Assembly: GCF_004210375.1 (NCBI RefSeq)
Contig: NC_134834.1
Span: 90,214,170-90,278,169 of the forward strand
Direction: 5' to 3'
From: Tachypleus tridentatus
Taxonomy: Eukaryota > Arthropoda > Merostomata > Xiphosura > Limulidae
DNA length: 64,000 bases
Of the stretch, positions 33,997 through 45,758 are shown piece by piece; the first letter of the stretch is position 1, and each line of letters opens with the position of its first letter. Under the pieces are notes generated by a model. The model saw only the letters and a program-made list of their open reading frames with translations, searched no databases and was not told where the DNA came from. The position numbers were made by a program, and so were the translations under genes.

Positions 33997-36900
33997 TTAT
34001 CTTAACAACGTACACAAGAATAACCTTGGGCACCTTGGGTTACCAAGCTACCAACATAAGAATACACAGAATAAAAAACATTTAATGAGTTATGTAACAA
34101 AGATCTATGATAATGAAGATATATATGTCTCCGTACACGCACTTTAAACATGGAAATTAAATGAATGACGCGATTTCGTGCCAAAGAAACTGAACGAGCA
34201 GAACATATAACCTGACGTGCCAAACTTGTAATTAAACGGAATATGTTCCAGCATCTCCTGGTAACGAAGGATGAGATCCCACTAAGAGGCATCTCCTCCA
34301 TACCCAGTTTGATATGGGACATCCAAAATAAAATGCCAATAATTTATATACATATGACCACAAGGGCTGTACAAAAGGACATTGGAAAAACAGATGGTCT
34401 ATGGTTTCCGGCGCCTGGGAACAGAAAGTGCACAACCCTGTGGGATGTCTGTCCATATGTATCAGCTTGACATTTGTGGTAATCGCCCGCAACCAGAGTA
34501 AATAATCCACATCACAAACAAAAAAAACCCACAAAGAAGAATAAGCGTTTTTTACGAATGCGTTTCCAGTCTCCAGGAGGAACAATATCCCCAGTAGAAT
34601 GGAGCAGGGAAGTTATTAGCGAGTGAAAACTGTATATATCCCACCAGTTGCCGCAGAGATAAACCTTGAAAATGAACTCGATTATCGGAGTGGTCCAGAA
34701 AATATAAATCCACAACACATGTGGACGACGGAAGAGGAGCCGGCTGGGTAGACAAAATCGGCAACCACTCCACAGGCAACGCCTCCTTGAGCATATGAAA
34801 ATGTGAAAAATTGTGCGGGCATTGGCCAACGGGTCAGCGTCCGTACACATTTCAATCACTGCCCCCACCGGAAGAAAAGCAGGGAGCACCTCGTACATTA
34901 AATGACGGACCTGAACCAAACCTGCGTTAATAAATTCAGGAAAATGAAATGTTCGGTGGCGAACATCAACAATAGCCGGATTGAAAAACAAAGGTTCATC
35001 AAAATTTGGGGAAAGAGGAGCTGGGACAATCCTTTATCCCCAAGAAGAACCTTCCAGGCATGAAACATTTCCTGAATATAGAAAGGTAACGATTTCACAA
35101 AACGTGGCAAAATACGGCATTGAAGAATCCGAAAGCTTAAAGAGAGATTACCATAACAAGAAAAAAATCCAGAAAGAAGTTGTCGCAAGGTGGAAGGACA
35201 AGAAGCATCCAAACAACGCTGCAACAACTTCAAACGGAATGCGAGTTTACGAGTGTTAACATCAACCAAGTTGATACCTCCACAATCATAACTCCGAATC
35301 AGAATACCGTATGCCACTTTATGTATACCTCCCCGCCAAATAAAATCCAGTATACATTTGCGAAATCTAGCCTCAAACTGTCTTGGCAACGGGTATATTC
35401 AACGGGTACCATAACACCGATGCCACCAAGGAGTTCACCACAAGAGATTTACCCTTTAGCGACAAAGAACGAAATCGCCACGACACCAAGACACGAGATA
35501 CCCTGCGCAATACACCCTGCCACGTATCTTGCAGCATGACATCGAAATTAGAGTGGAAAACTATTCCCAAAATCCGAATAGGATCCTGGGAAATTCTCAA
35601 CTCACCAAGGACGAAGTCTGCAGAAGAGGCCAAACACCCAACCCACAAACCCTGACTCTTGGTCCAGTTGATCTTCCCACCAGTAGCTTTGCCAAAAGTT
35701 TGGCAGACATCCAACACATGCGGCAAAGATTCGGCGTCTCGTAAGGTTAAGGTGGTATCATCAGCATGCTGATAAGTAAGTGAAGGCGTGGTGAGTAGCA
35801 CATCACCACCAATACCAGTAATATGTACATTATGGACTAACATATTTCGTAACGGTTCGACACTGAGAACGTAAAGTAGAGCAGACATGGGGCATCCTTG
35901 ACGAATACCCCGAGTAATAGCAAAATCATTAGTGAAATCCATTAAACTTTACACAACTAGAANNNNNNNNNNNNNNNNNNNNNNNNNNNNNNNNNNNNNN
36001 NNNNNNNNNNNNNNNNNNNNNNNNNNNNNNNNNNNNNNNNNNNNNNNNNNNNNNNNNNNNNNNNNNNNNNNNNNNNNNNNNNNNNNNNNNNNNNNNNNNN
36101 NNNNNNNNNNNNNNNNNNNNNNNNNNNNNNNNNNNNNNNNNNNNNNNNNNNNNNNNNNNNNNNNNNNNNNNNNNNNNNNNNNNNNNNNNNNNNNNNNNNN
36201 NNNNNNNNNNNNNNNNNNNNNNNNNNNNNNNNNNNNNNNNNNNNNNNNNNNNNNNNNNNNNNNNNNNNNNNNNNNNNNNNNNNNNNNNNNNNNNNNNNNN
36301 NNNNNNNNNNNNNNNNNNNNNNNNNNNNNNNNNNNNNNNNNNNNNNNNNNNNNNNNNNNNNNNNNNNNNNNNNNNNNNNNNNNNNNNNNNNNNNNNNNNN
36401 NNNNNNNNNNNNNNNNNNNNNNNNNNNNNNNNNNNNNNNNNNNNNNNNNNNNNNNNNNNNNNAATATCGCTGGGTAAGTGAACGGAACGCGGATTTCAAT
36501 GTTTCATACCACGAAATTTTATTAGTCCCATATACCGTCCAACTTCGACTTCTGGCGATTAACAGCTTAATGGCTTTCACATATTCGGCATCCATCAACA
36601 ACTGGTTATTGAAGTGCCAGAAATTACGGGACCTCTGACAACGGGCCGCAGAGTAGCTCGAAGCCCAATAAAGCATATGATCTGTAGCGGGAAACCACAA
36701 CGTACGTAAGCGTTTGACAGTCCCCTGTAAGGTAGATGATAGCAAAACCTTATCAATACGAGACGATAACATCTCACCATTAACAAAGCTCTTCCACGTG
36801 AAACCAGGGGTAGTCGGCGATAAGAGAATACGCATCAAGTAAATCAAACTTAGTGAGGAACTGAACAAAAGCCGAACGACTAGCATCCGGGAGAAACGAA

Positions 36901-37358
36901 CAGGAAATCGATCGCGTGACACATCCACCACACAATTAAAATCCCCACAACGAGTAATCCCGTACAATCATTCTAAGTTATAGGTTAAGGTGTGGAAAAA
37001 TCCCGTCTCTCATAAATATCGCGAGGAGCATATACTGATGATAACAGGAAAGACGAAGTCTCGAAAGTTAATTTTACAGTCAAAACCCTACCCACCCCAT
37101 CAGAAGAAACGATGTAACATTATCCCTCAAAACCGCTGTAACAAGATGGCAACCCCCTTGTCGTCCAGTGAAGAATTATTAAAAAAGCTAAACCTGGCCA
37201 ATATTTCAGTACAACATCTTGAAAATCATCAGTAAAACGTTTCCTGTAAACAAACAACATCAAAATTAGTAACAAAAGTAATCCAGATAATAAGCCAGCT
37301 TACTAACATTACGCAACCCATTACAATTCAAAACCCCCACCCTGAGTGAATGTAACAT
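33997..37358 (-). pseudogene. LINE ORF2, copy 5 (chimeric, gapped, broken)
   Basis: B-type ATG at 37358 and A-type stop at 33997-33999. Recognisable left of the gap: RT motif B and YQHADDTTL (35373-35942), the downstream region (34898-35389, 34512-34991) and the C-terminal CCHC (34232-34585, 34002-34322). Right of the gap: endonuclease, with GDFN, SRID and an altered TDH neighbourhood (36473-36967). The stretch from the linker to RT motif A is missing. The C run 37334-37338 has five C, the only B copy in frame at the GVLN start. There are at least ten breaks, denser near the gap. Confidence 0.85.
35963..36462. other. Assembly gap, exactly 500 N
   Basis: A round-number run of N is a placeholder, not a measured length. 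By comparison with copy 2 (from about 7283 to 8277), close to 1 kb of ORF2 should lie here if a single element were present. Confidence 0.98.
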
Positions 37359-37493
37359 ACAAGACGACAAACAGGAACGAGAATTAAAATAGAAACTGTA
37401 TCTTACACAAAAGTTACAAGAACAATCGTAAAGAATTGAGCAAATATGTACAAAGTTGCACGGTTAACAATAAAACACATTCTTACACTAAAA

Positions 37494-37555
37494 TGAAACA
37501 AACAAACAAACAAAACAAACAAAAAAACACAAAAAAAACAACAACAACAACAATC
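37494..37555. repeat. (CAAA)n / CAA-rich tract, copy 5
   Basis: CAAA repeats passing into CAA repeats between ORF1 and ORF2, confirming subfamily B identity of this half. Confidence 0.82.
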
Positions 37556-37557
37556 AT

Positions 37558-38370
37558 TTATGTTTGAGACACCGCCTTCGCCTTTGCACGAGGTTTCCTA
37601 AGTATCGGGACGTCCGACACCCGTTTCCGTCTACTGATCTTTGAGGTGTTACCTGGATTCATCGCCACCACACTAGCATACTTCCAACGACGTTGAAGAG
37701 GCACCTCCACATCGCCGGCGGTACGTTCACCACTAACCGTAAGTGGTGGTAGAGTGTCGATCAAAAGTACGTCGTCCAGCAGGGGAAGACTACTAGCCCG
37801 TTCCTGGCCCCACCAGAAACCGTCGGTCGCCTGGAAGATACATCCACCCAAGGGGTAGCTGTAATCTCCCTTGAAATGGAAACCTCCGAATCAGCGCGTT
37901 GATGAACAGATAGTCTTTCAGCGTCTTCAGGCACTGCACGAGAAGGAACAACCGTGGCCACGTCAACCTCGTCACGATAAGGAGTGGGCGTGGCCACGTC
38001 AGCGTCGTCACGAAGTTAGTGGGCGTGGCCACGTCAGCGTCGTCACGAGAAGAGTGGGCGTGGCCACGTCAGCGTTGTCACGAGAAGGGTGGGCGCGGCC
38101 ACATCATCGTCGTCACAAGAAGAAGGCCGAGGAACAACAAGCTTGGGACAACGTTGCCGAACATGTCCTTGCACATGACAATGTCGGCAAATAAATTGGG
38201 GACAATCGCGATATAAATGATCCGCCCCAAACATAAATTAATACACTTTGACTGGCGATCATGCTTCACCTTTAACATAACCGCCTTCCCAAAGGATCAA
38301 AAACTTTCACAACACGGCAAAGAGATACACTTTTCACTAAAAGACACACGAACATGGCGTATACCTAAAG
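37558..38370 (-). pseudogene. LINE ORF1, copy 5 (5'-truncated)
   Basis: ORF1 lacks roughly its first 126 codons, cut at YLGIRHVRV where the element ends at 38370. Both zinc knuckles are recognisable, though the first is affected by local indels near 38224-38245 (CCGCCCCAAAC, ATTAATACAC). The repeat linker has about five units with length changes. The C-terminal KISRRKRVSDVPILR is intact. Confidence 0.88.
37954..38130 (-). repeat. 36-bp minisatellite (~5 units) in ORF1, copy 5
   Basis: Units opening GTGGCCACGTCAGCGTCGTC on the plus strand, two of them one to three bases short, which disturbs the reading frame. Confidence 0.83.
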
Positions 38371-38409
38371 GACGAGAACCGGCGCTTTCAACGTGGTATG
38401 AACGATGAC
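38371..38409 (-). pseudogene. 5S rRNA gene, 5' fragment (1-39), split by copy 5
   Basis: First 39 nt, unmutated, abutting the truncated LINE 5' end. Confidence 0.95.
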
Positions 38410-40126
38410 AGTTTAATTCTTCTTCTTATTTGGTGTTTTAAGTGTTACTCTAAAGAAAATCGTTGTCGCAGCCTTAAAATTTCCTAGTTGTGAAATATAA
38501 GAGATGCTTTAGAAATTCACTTTTACTGGAGGACGCTGGAAAGTGGAGCCTGATAACTCTGGTTTGCGTTACACATCCCCGGAACTACACGAGTGTCATT
38601 TCGGGGTATGGAAACTGTCGCTCACAGGCGTGTGTGTCATTGACTTAAATTGATCAATTTAGCCTCTGAGAACTTTTCTCAAACGTCTTTTAGTCACATG
38701 TTGGTGTTTATGTCTTCTTTATATTTCTTTCGGACCTACTTTCGCAAAATCTGGTATTTTACTCTCGTTACACAGGCCCACATCCCATCACTTACAGATG
38801 TGTGTGCAGAATTTAGATTTTAACACGAGCTTGCATCGGGATTAGAATTATTTAATATTCACCTTCTTTTATTCGTCATTTGGCTATACACATTAATTTA
38901 CCTGTGTTTATTAACGTGTATTTTGGTTTCCATCGGGAGAAGTCGTGTACTCGCCTCCTTCTCCCCCTACAACAAAATAGTATTAAACGCTGGTTACCGT
39001 CTAGTGGGAGTGCCTCAGAAGTCGCTCTTTTGTCTCTCGCTAAAGAAGTGTATGGATATTAATGAAAGTACGTTGCAAAAACTGGGAATAATTCTCTGAC
39101 GTTATAGAAACAGAATGAATAAAGGAACAGCACCTGTCACACTCGGCTACTACCGTTCGCGAGTCGGAAGCGTGCCACGTACCGAGTTCCTACTTATCTG
39201 AAGACGTTTCCTTCGCGTTTTGCTTTCACTGCTATGTTTTCAATTTTGCTTTTACTGTTTTGTAACTTTTTTTTTTTGTTGTTTCTACTCACCTATTTTG
39301 TTTTATACTCAATAGCAAAGACTCTTGTCGTTATTGGAAAGTTAATTTTCAAATGTACATACATATAAAATAGATATTTGATTTATTTTAAATAAGGTGT
39401 GCAATCGTCGGTGTCTCCGAGTGAAGGCTCTCTCTGCTGGGTTATATTTCTAGACAAAGTAATTTTACAAAACGTAGCGAACGAACGTTATGTAAGGAAA
39501 CTCGAAATATTTGTCGCATCGCCTTTTCTGTGTAGCAGACAGATCCCTCGACAATTGCTTTTCTTAGGCAAAACGTGCACGAGCGAGACAATTTTGTGAA
39601 ATAGGGAAACGTTTTAAATTCCATCTGTATAAGACTGCCTTAGATTGATGTGGGCTGGATCTACTCATTAACGAAGTTTCTGTTTTGTAGATTTCGCACC
39701 CTTTGTGCATTCCGAAGATCGACCCGCGAAGATAGTTTATTTCTTTTCTCTCCAATATACGTCTGATTGGAGGGGTTTGGTTTAAAGTGAAATGGAACGC
39801 GGCTCACGCCACCTGCTTAGAGAGCTGCTACTTTTCTTGAACGATCGCAGGAAATGAATGTTTGAACTTCGTTTTCGAAGCGTGTTTTATCAACTGACTT
39901 GTTGATGGAAAAGTTGAAAAGTAGTTCCTATAACAAAAATGTTTTCCCAACAGTTTACCATTATAAACACCTAGTATTAAGGCACTTCAATTGAGCCAAC
40001 CACTTTCTTTCTCTCTTTCGGGAAGGATTTTTATCTCTTAAATCAGAAATTGTGAAAAACGTGAGAGGTATCGATCAGCTCTTTGCGAGACCTACAAATT
40101 TCAACGTGAAAAAAAAAAAAAAAAAA
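38410..40126 (-). repeat. 5S intergenic spacer, gamma type, 1717 bp
   Basis: Gamma-type: no internal 400-bp duplication, no 45-base extra segment, GAAGGCTCTCTCTGCTGGG near 39423, and a 9-bp deletion (GTCATTGACTTAAATTG near 38636-38650) shared with the spacers at 45759 and 47621. No gene is recognised. Confidence 0.9.
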
Positions 40127-40218
40127 GTCATCATCACCCGGTATTCCCAGGTGGTCACCCTCCCAAGTACTAACCGGGCCCGCCGTTGCTTAGCTTCGGT
40201 GATCGGACGAGAACCGGC
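40127..40218 (-). pseudogene. 5S rRNA gene, 3' fragment (27-118), split by copy 6
   Basis: 92-nt 3' part with control region intact; partner at 45720-45758; target duplication at 40206-40218. Confidence 0.95.
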
Positions 40219-40488
40219 TTTTTTTTTTTTTTCTCTTTATTTATCCCACCTCAACGAGGGGGTATACACAGAAATACAACAAATAAAACACAAGTTAATG
40301 AATTAGCATGTAACAATAACTCTATAGATTACCATGCTGAAAATTACCACAAAGTTAATAAAATTAAGGAAAAGAAATAAAAGAGGTAATTGGAACAGCA
40401 GGTAATCCAACAAACATTATAATGAACATTAACAAACAAGAAATCAATGGATCTTTCATTGGTAACAAAAATATAATGAAATAACAAC

Positions 40489-43400
40489 TTATCTTAACAA
40501 CGTACACAAGAATAACCTTGGGCACCTTGGGTTACCAAGCTACCAACATAAGAATACACAGAATAAAAAACATTTAATGAGTTATGTAACAAAGATCTAT
40601 GATAATGAAGATATATATGTCTCCGTACACGCACTTTAAACATGGAAATTAAATGAATGACGCGATTTCGTGCCAAAGAAACTGAACGAGCAGAACATAT
40701 AACCTGACGTGCCAAACTTGTAATTAAACGGAATATGTTCCAGCATCTCCTGGTAACGAAGGATGAGATCCCACTAAGAGGCATCTCCTCCATACCCAGT
40801 TTGATATGGGACATCCAAAATAAAATGCCAATAATTTATATACATATGACCACAAGGGCTGTACAAAAGGACATTGGAAAAACAGATGGTCTATGGTTTC
40901 TGGCGCCTGGGAACAGAAAGTGCACAACCCTGTGGGATGTCTGTCCATATGTATCAGCTTGACATTTGTGGTAATCGCCCGCAACCAGAGTAAATAATCC
41001 ACATCACAAACAAAAAAACCACAAAAGAAGAATAAGCGTTTTTTACGAATGCGTTTCCAGTCTCCAGGAGGAACAATATCCCCAGTAGAATGGAGCAGGG
41101 AAGTTATTAGCGAGTGAAAACTGTATATATCCCACCAGTTGCCGCAGAGATAAACCTTGAAAATGAACTCGATTATCGGAGTGGTCCAGAAAATATAAAT
41201 CCACAACACATGTGGACGACGGAAGAGGAGCCGGCTGGGTAGACAAAATCGGCAACCACTCCACAGGCAACGCCTCCTTGAGCATATGAAAATGTGAAAA
41301 ATTGTGCGGGCATTGGCCAACGGGTCAGCGTCCGTACACATTTCAATCACTGCCCCACCGGAAGAAAAGCAGGGAGCACCTCGTACATTAAATGACGGAC
41401 CTGAACCAAACCTGCGTTAATAAATTCAGGAAAATGAAATGTTCGGTGGCGAACATCAACAATAGCCGGATTGAAAAACAAAGGTTCATCAAAATTTGGG
41501 GAAAGAGGAGCTGGGACAATCCTTTATCCCCAAGAAGAACCTTCCAGGCATGAAACATTTCCTGAATATAGAAAGGTAACGATTTCACAAAACGTGGCAA
41601 AATACGGCATTGAAGAATCCGAAAGCTTAAAGAGAGATTACCATAACAAGAAAAAATCCAGAAAGAAGTTGTCGCAAGGTGGAAGGACAAGAAGCATCCA
41701 AACAACGCTGCAACAACTTCAAACGGAATGCGAGTTTACGAGTGTTAACATCAACCAAGTTGATACCTCCACAATCATAACTCCGAATCAGAATACCGTA
41801 TGCCACTTTATGTATACCTCCCCGCCAAATAAAATCCAGTATACATTTGCGAAATCTAGCCTCAAACTGTCTTGGCAACGGGAGTATATTCAACGGGTAC
41901 CATAACACCGATGCCACCAAGGAGTTCACCACAAGAGATTTACCCTTTAGCGACAAAGAACGAAATCGCCACGACACCAAGACACGAGATACCCTGCGCA
42001 ATACACCCTGCCACGTATCTTGCAGCATGACATCGAAATTAGAGTGGAAAACTATTCCCAAAATCCGAATAGGATCCTGGGAAATTCTCAACTCACCAAG
42101 GACGAAGTCTGCAGAAGAGGCCAAACACCCAACCCACAAACCCTGACTCTTGGTCCAGTTGATCTTCCCACCAGTAGCTTTGCCAAAAGTTTGGCAGACA
42201 TCCAACACATGCGGCAAAGATTCGGCGTCTCGTAAGGTTAAGGTGGTATCATCAGCATGCTGATAAGTAAGTGAAGGCGTGGTGAGTAGCACATCACCAC
42301 CAATACCAGTAATATGTACATTATGGACTAACATATTTCGTAACGGTTCGACACTGAGAACGTAAAGTAGAGCAGACATGGGGCATCCTTGACGAATACC
42401 CCGAGTAATAGCAAAATCATTAGTGAGAAATCCATTAAACTTTACACAACTAGAAATAGAAGTATAGCAAAGACGAACCCAATGAACAAAAGTAGAACCA
42501 AAACCCATACGCAGAAGAAGTTGAAATAGATAGTCATAGGCCACCCGATCAAAAGCTTGCATCTGATCGAGCTTCAAAAAGATTCCACCCTGGCCGGTAC
42601 GTGCTAAAGATTGCAATAGCAAAACGAGTGTTAATGGAGTATCAGCAACGTCCCGTCCAGGTATACACCCGGATTGGTCATCTGAAACTAAACTGGAGAT
42701 CACAGACGAAAGGCGACGAGCCAGCACTTTGGCCAAAAGCTTATAGTCAGTACAAAGCAATGTCAAAGGCCGGCTGTTAGCCGCCAACCGTCGATCCCCT
42801 TTCGGGATAGGAACAATTACCCCAGAACACATTGTACGGAGCAACTGTGGAGAGTGAAACAGTTGAGACAAGACAGATAAAAAAGTCGTCAACAAAAGAG
42901 GTAGAAAATATTTGAAAAATTCGGAGGTAAAACCATCCAAACCAGGAGATTTGCCCAGCGGTAAACTGTCTAAAGCAGCGATAACTTCCGGAACCGTGAA
43001 TGGAGCATCACAAATATTAGCTTGTTCACTGGAAAGAGTTCGATCAACAAATGAGAGAACTAAATCTATGTCTGCCTGCAGAACGATATCCTTAGAGTAC
43101 AGTGCGGAATAATACTGATGTAAAACAGCAGCGATATCTTCCACACCGGACACCTCCACACCCCTATCAGTGAGCATGGATCTAAACTCAATTCTGCTTT
43201 GACGGACCTTTTCCATACGAAGAAAGTAAGATGTAGATCTCTCACCCTCCTCAAACCAACGAATATGAGATCGAATCCTCGCCCCTCTATGGTATCGTGA
43301 TCCAAAGTCTCCAATGCATCTTCAAGTTCATACAATTTGACCTTAGATCTACCAGGGAAACGGGTCAGTTTTCGAAGCTCACGATTGATGGACGACTCAA

Positions 43401-44340
43401 GCTGACATTTGCGAGAACGGGATGCCCGCGCACGAAGAATCGAATAACGCTCGGTAAGTAAACGGAACGCGCATTTCAATTGTTCATACCATTTAATTTT
43501 ATCAGTCCCATAAACTGACCAACTACGACTTCTGGCGATCAACAGCTTAATGGCTTTCACATATTCGGCATCCCTCAATAACTGGTTATTGAAGTGCCAG
43601 AAATTAGGACCTCTGACAATTGGTCGCAGAGTAAGGTCGAAGCCCAATAAAGCGTGATCTGTAGCAGGAAACCACAACGTACGGAAACGTTGGACAGTCC
43701 CCTGCAAGGTAGAAGAAAGCAAAACCCTGTCAATACGTGACGACATCATCTCACCATTAACAAAACGCTTCCATGTGAAACCAGGTGTAGTCGGCGATAT
43801 GAGTGAATGCGCATCAAGCAAATCAAACCTATTAAGAAACTGGACAAAAGCCGAACGGCTGGCGTCTCGGTAGAAACGGACCGGAAATCGATCGCGTGCC
43901 ACATCCACCACACAATTAAAATCTCCCACAACAAGCAATCCTGTGCAACCATCCAAACAATACTCCAAGTTTTGGAAAAATTCCCGTCGCTCGGAGATAT
44001 CGCGAGGAGCGTACACAGATGATAACAGATAAGACAAAGACTCGAAACTGAATTTGACTGTCAGAACCCTACCCACCCCATCAGAAGAAACGAATGTAAC
44101 ATTATCACACAAAACTGCTGTACCAAGATGGCAACCCCTTGTCGGCCAGAAGTAGAATTATTAAAAAAACTACACCTGGCCAAAATTTCAGAACGACATC
44201 AGGAAAATCATCAGTAAAAACGTTTCCTGTAAACAAACAACATCAAAATTAGTAACAAAGTAATCCAGATAATAAGACAGCTTACTAACATTACGCAACC
44301 CATTACAATTCAAAACTCCCACCCTTAGTAAATGTACCAT
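40489..44340 (-). pseudogene. LINE ORF2 endonuclease/reverse transcriptase, copy 6 (broken)
   Basis: ATG at 44340, TAA at 40489-40491. Blocks: 44188-44340, 43066-44112, 41627-43216, 41388-41705 and 40724-41350 plus 40494-40814. The 529-codon block 41627-43216 is the longest with the complete RT (KSPGLDGF, LKLDQMQAFD, RQGCPMS, YQHADDTTL). Breaks: two in A runs near 44110-44220, the four-C run near 43282-43286 (shared with copies 1 and 8), the A run near 41650, near 41500-41525 (TTTGGGGAAAG, ATCCTTT) and 41352-41355, and CTCCTGGTAACG near 40747. A homopolymer is involved in nearly all. Confidence 0.9.
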
Positions 44341-44502
44341 GCTAAAGAGAAAGTAAAGGTACAAGAATTGAAAGGAAACTGTCACAAACACAAAAATAAC
44401 AAGAATAAATGTAAAGATCTAAGCAAATATGCACAAAGTTCAAATAACAATAAATGACAGTCTTACACGAACTGAAACAAACAAACTGTCACAAAAACAC
44501 AT

Positions 44503-45600
44503 TTAAGGCTGCGACACCGCCTTCGCCTTCGCCCGAGATATCCGTAGTATTGGCACGTCCGACACCCGTTTTCGTCCACTGCCCTTCTTAGAAGTGTCAC
44601 CAGGAGACATTGCCACCACACTAGCATACCTCCAACGACGAGGAAGAGGCACCTCCACATCGCCGGCGGTACTCACACCACTAACCGGAAGTGGCGGGAA
44701 GTGACGATCAAAATTGCGACTTGCAGCAGGGGGGTGACTACTTGCCCGTTCCCTGGCCCCACCAGAAACCGTCGATCGTCGGGCAGAAACATCGTCCACC
44801 ACCCGATGGGTAGCTGCAGCCTTCTTTGAAAGGGGAACCTCCGAATCAACGCGTGGACAAACAGAAATGGTGTCAACATCATGAGGCACTGCACGAGAGG
44901 GAGCAGCCGTGTCTACTTCAGCGGCGTCACGAGAAGTAGTAGGCGTGGCCACTTCAGCGTCGTCACTAGAGGAAGTTCGAGGAACAACAAGCTTGGGACA
45001 ACGTTGACGGACGTGTCCCTGCATATGACAATGTCGGCATATAAATTGGGGGCAATCGCGATATAGATGATCCGCCCCCAAACATAAATTACATACTTTT
45101 GACTGGCGATCATGCTTCACTTTTACCATTACCGCCTTGCCCAAAGGATCAAAAACTTTTACTACGTACGGCAAAGAGATACACTTCTCACTAAAACACA
45201 CACGAACATGGCGTATACCTAAGTATATGCCCTGGTCCCTCTTCCACACAATAGGGCTTTTCACCTCACAATCATAATCTTTAAGTTTATTTAGAATAAT
45301 ATCATCGTCGATATATTCGGGTACGTCCATAAATGACACAGTAATAGTACGTTTAGTGACACCATTAGCCGAACAGTGCACACCATTTACAGTTAGACCA
45401 GCATCTATAGCCAGGTCCACATCGTCGGGAAGAACAAAAGTTACCTCATATCCACCCGGGCGAGGAACTACGGCAGTGACCGAAGCAGCACCAAACGTAG
45501 AAATAACAGAATGGATAACGTCCCCATGGCTTGAAGTTGTCGTTTCCACAAAAACTGTACGACGCATAACTTCCATGACCTTCTTGGTTGATGAAGACAT
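44503..45600 (-). CDS. LINE ORF1 protein, subfamily A, open (365 aa, copy 6)
   Basis: Open from the ATG at 45600 to the TAA at 44503, and essentially the same protein as copy 1. CCHC knuckles at residues 170-183 and 188-201, two 12-residue linker units, Ser/Arg/Pro-rich region with GGARERASSHPPAASRNFD, and a basic C terminus. Survival of an open ORF1 in two distant A copies, with nearly all differences silent or absent, suggests recent activity or homogenisation. Confidence 0.9.
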   Translation of the reverse strand: MSSSTKKVMEVMRRTVFVETTTSSHGDVIHSVISTFGAASVTAVVPRPGGYEVTFVLPDDVDLAIDAGLTVNGVHCSANGVTKRTITVSFMDVPEYIDDDIILNKLKDYDCEVKSPIVWKRDQGIYLGIRHVRVCFSEKCISLPYVVKVFDPLGKAVMVKVKHDRQSKVCNLCLGADHLYRDCPQFICRHCHMQGHVRQRCPKLVVPRTSSSDDAEVATPTTSRDAAEVDTAAPSRAVPHDVDTISVCPRVDSEVPLSKKAAATHRVVDDVSARRSTVSGGARERASSHPPAASRNFDRHFPPLPVSGVSTAGDVEVPLPRRWRYASVVAMSPGDTSKKGSGRKRVSDVPILRISRAKAKAVSQP

Positions 45601-45719
45601 CGTCAAACAACTTGGAAAAATAAAAATCTAGCAAAAAAAAGAACTACACGCTCACTAGGCTTAGCTGTTAAATTTACACTAAGGCAATGAGGAGCTCGAA
45701 AAACACGTCTGTACTCGTT

Positions 45720-45758
45720 GACGAGAACCGGCGCTTTCAACGTGGTATGAACGATGAC
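45720..45758 (-). pseudogene. 5S rRNA gene, 5' fragment (1-39), split by copy 6
   Basis: First 39 nt of the gene continued at 40127-40218; unmutated. Confidence 0.95.

Larger units (their letters stand above)
33726..38370 (-). mobile_element. 5S-specific LINE copy 5: A-type 3' half, gap, B-type 5' half, 5'-truncated
   Basis: The 3' half (33726-35962, tail of 14 A) is subfamily A (KINWTKSQGLWVGCL, NLVDVNTRKLAF). The 5' half (36463-38370) is subfamily B (VSRDRFPVRFSR, the (CAAA)n tract, the expanded ORF1 repeat). They meet only across 500 Ns. The 5' end is inside ORF1 at 38370, after GCGTATACCTAAA, so about 520 bp of 5' UTR and ORF1 are missing. The target duplication is still exact (38371-38383 and 33713-33725), so truncation happened at insertion. 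The B part carries many small indels. It may be two elements merged by the assembly. Confidence 0.85.
40219..45719 (-). mobile_element. 5S-specific LINE copy 6 (subfamily A), full length 5501 bp
   Basis: Complete element from 45719 to a 14-base poly(A) at 40219-40232; target duplications at 45720-45732 and 40206-40218. It shares private changes with copy 8: KLSYYLDYF (A to S), CCTGTGCAACC, AAGATGTAGATC and AACTACGGCAGTG. Its right-hand spacer shares further private variants with the one beyond copy 8. ORF1 is open; ORF2 is broken about five to six times. Confidence 0.95.

Noticed and set aside
35932-36477. 181-codon plus-strand frame over the gap
   Set aside because: It is made almost entirely of Ns.
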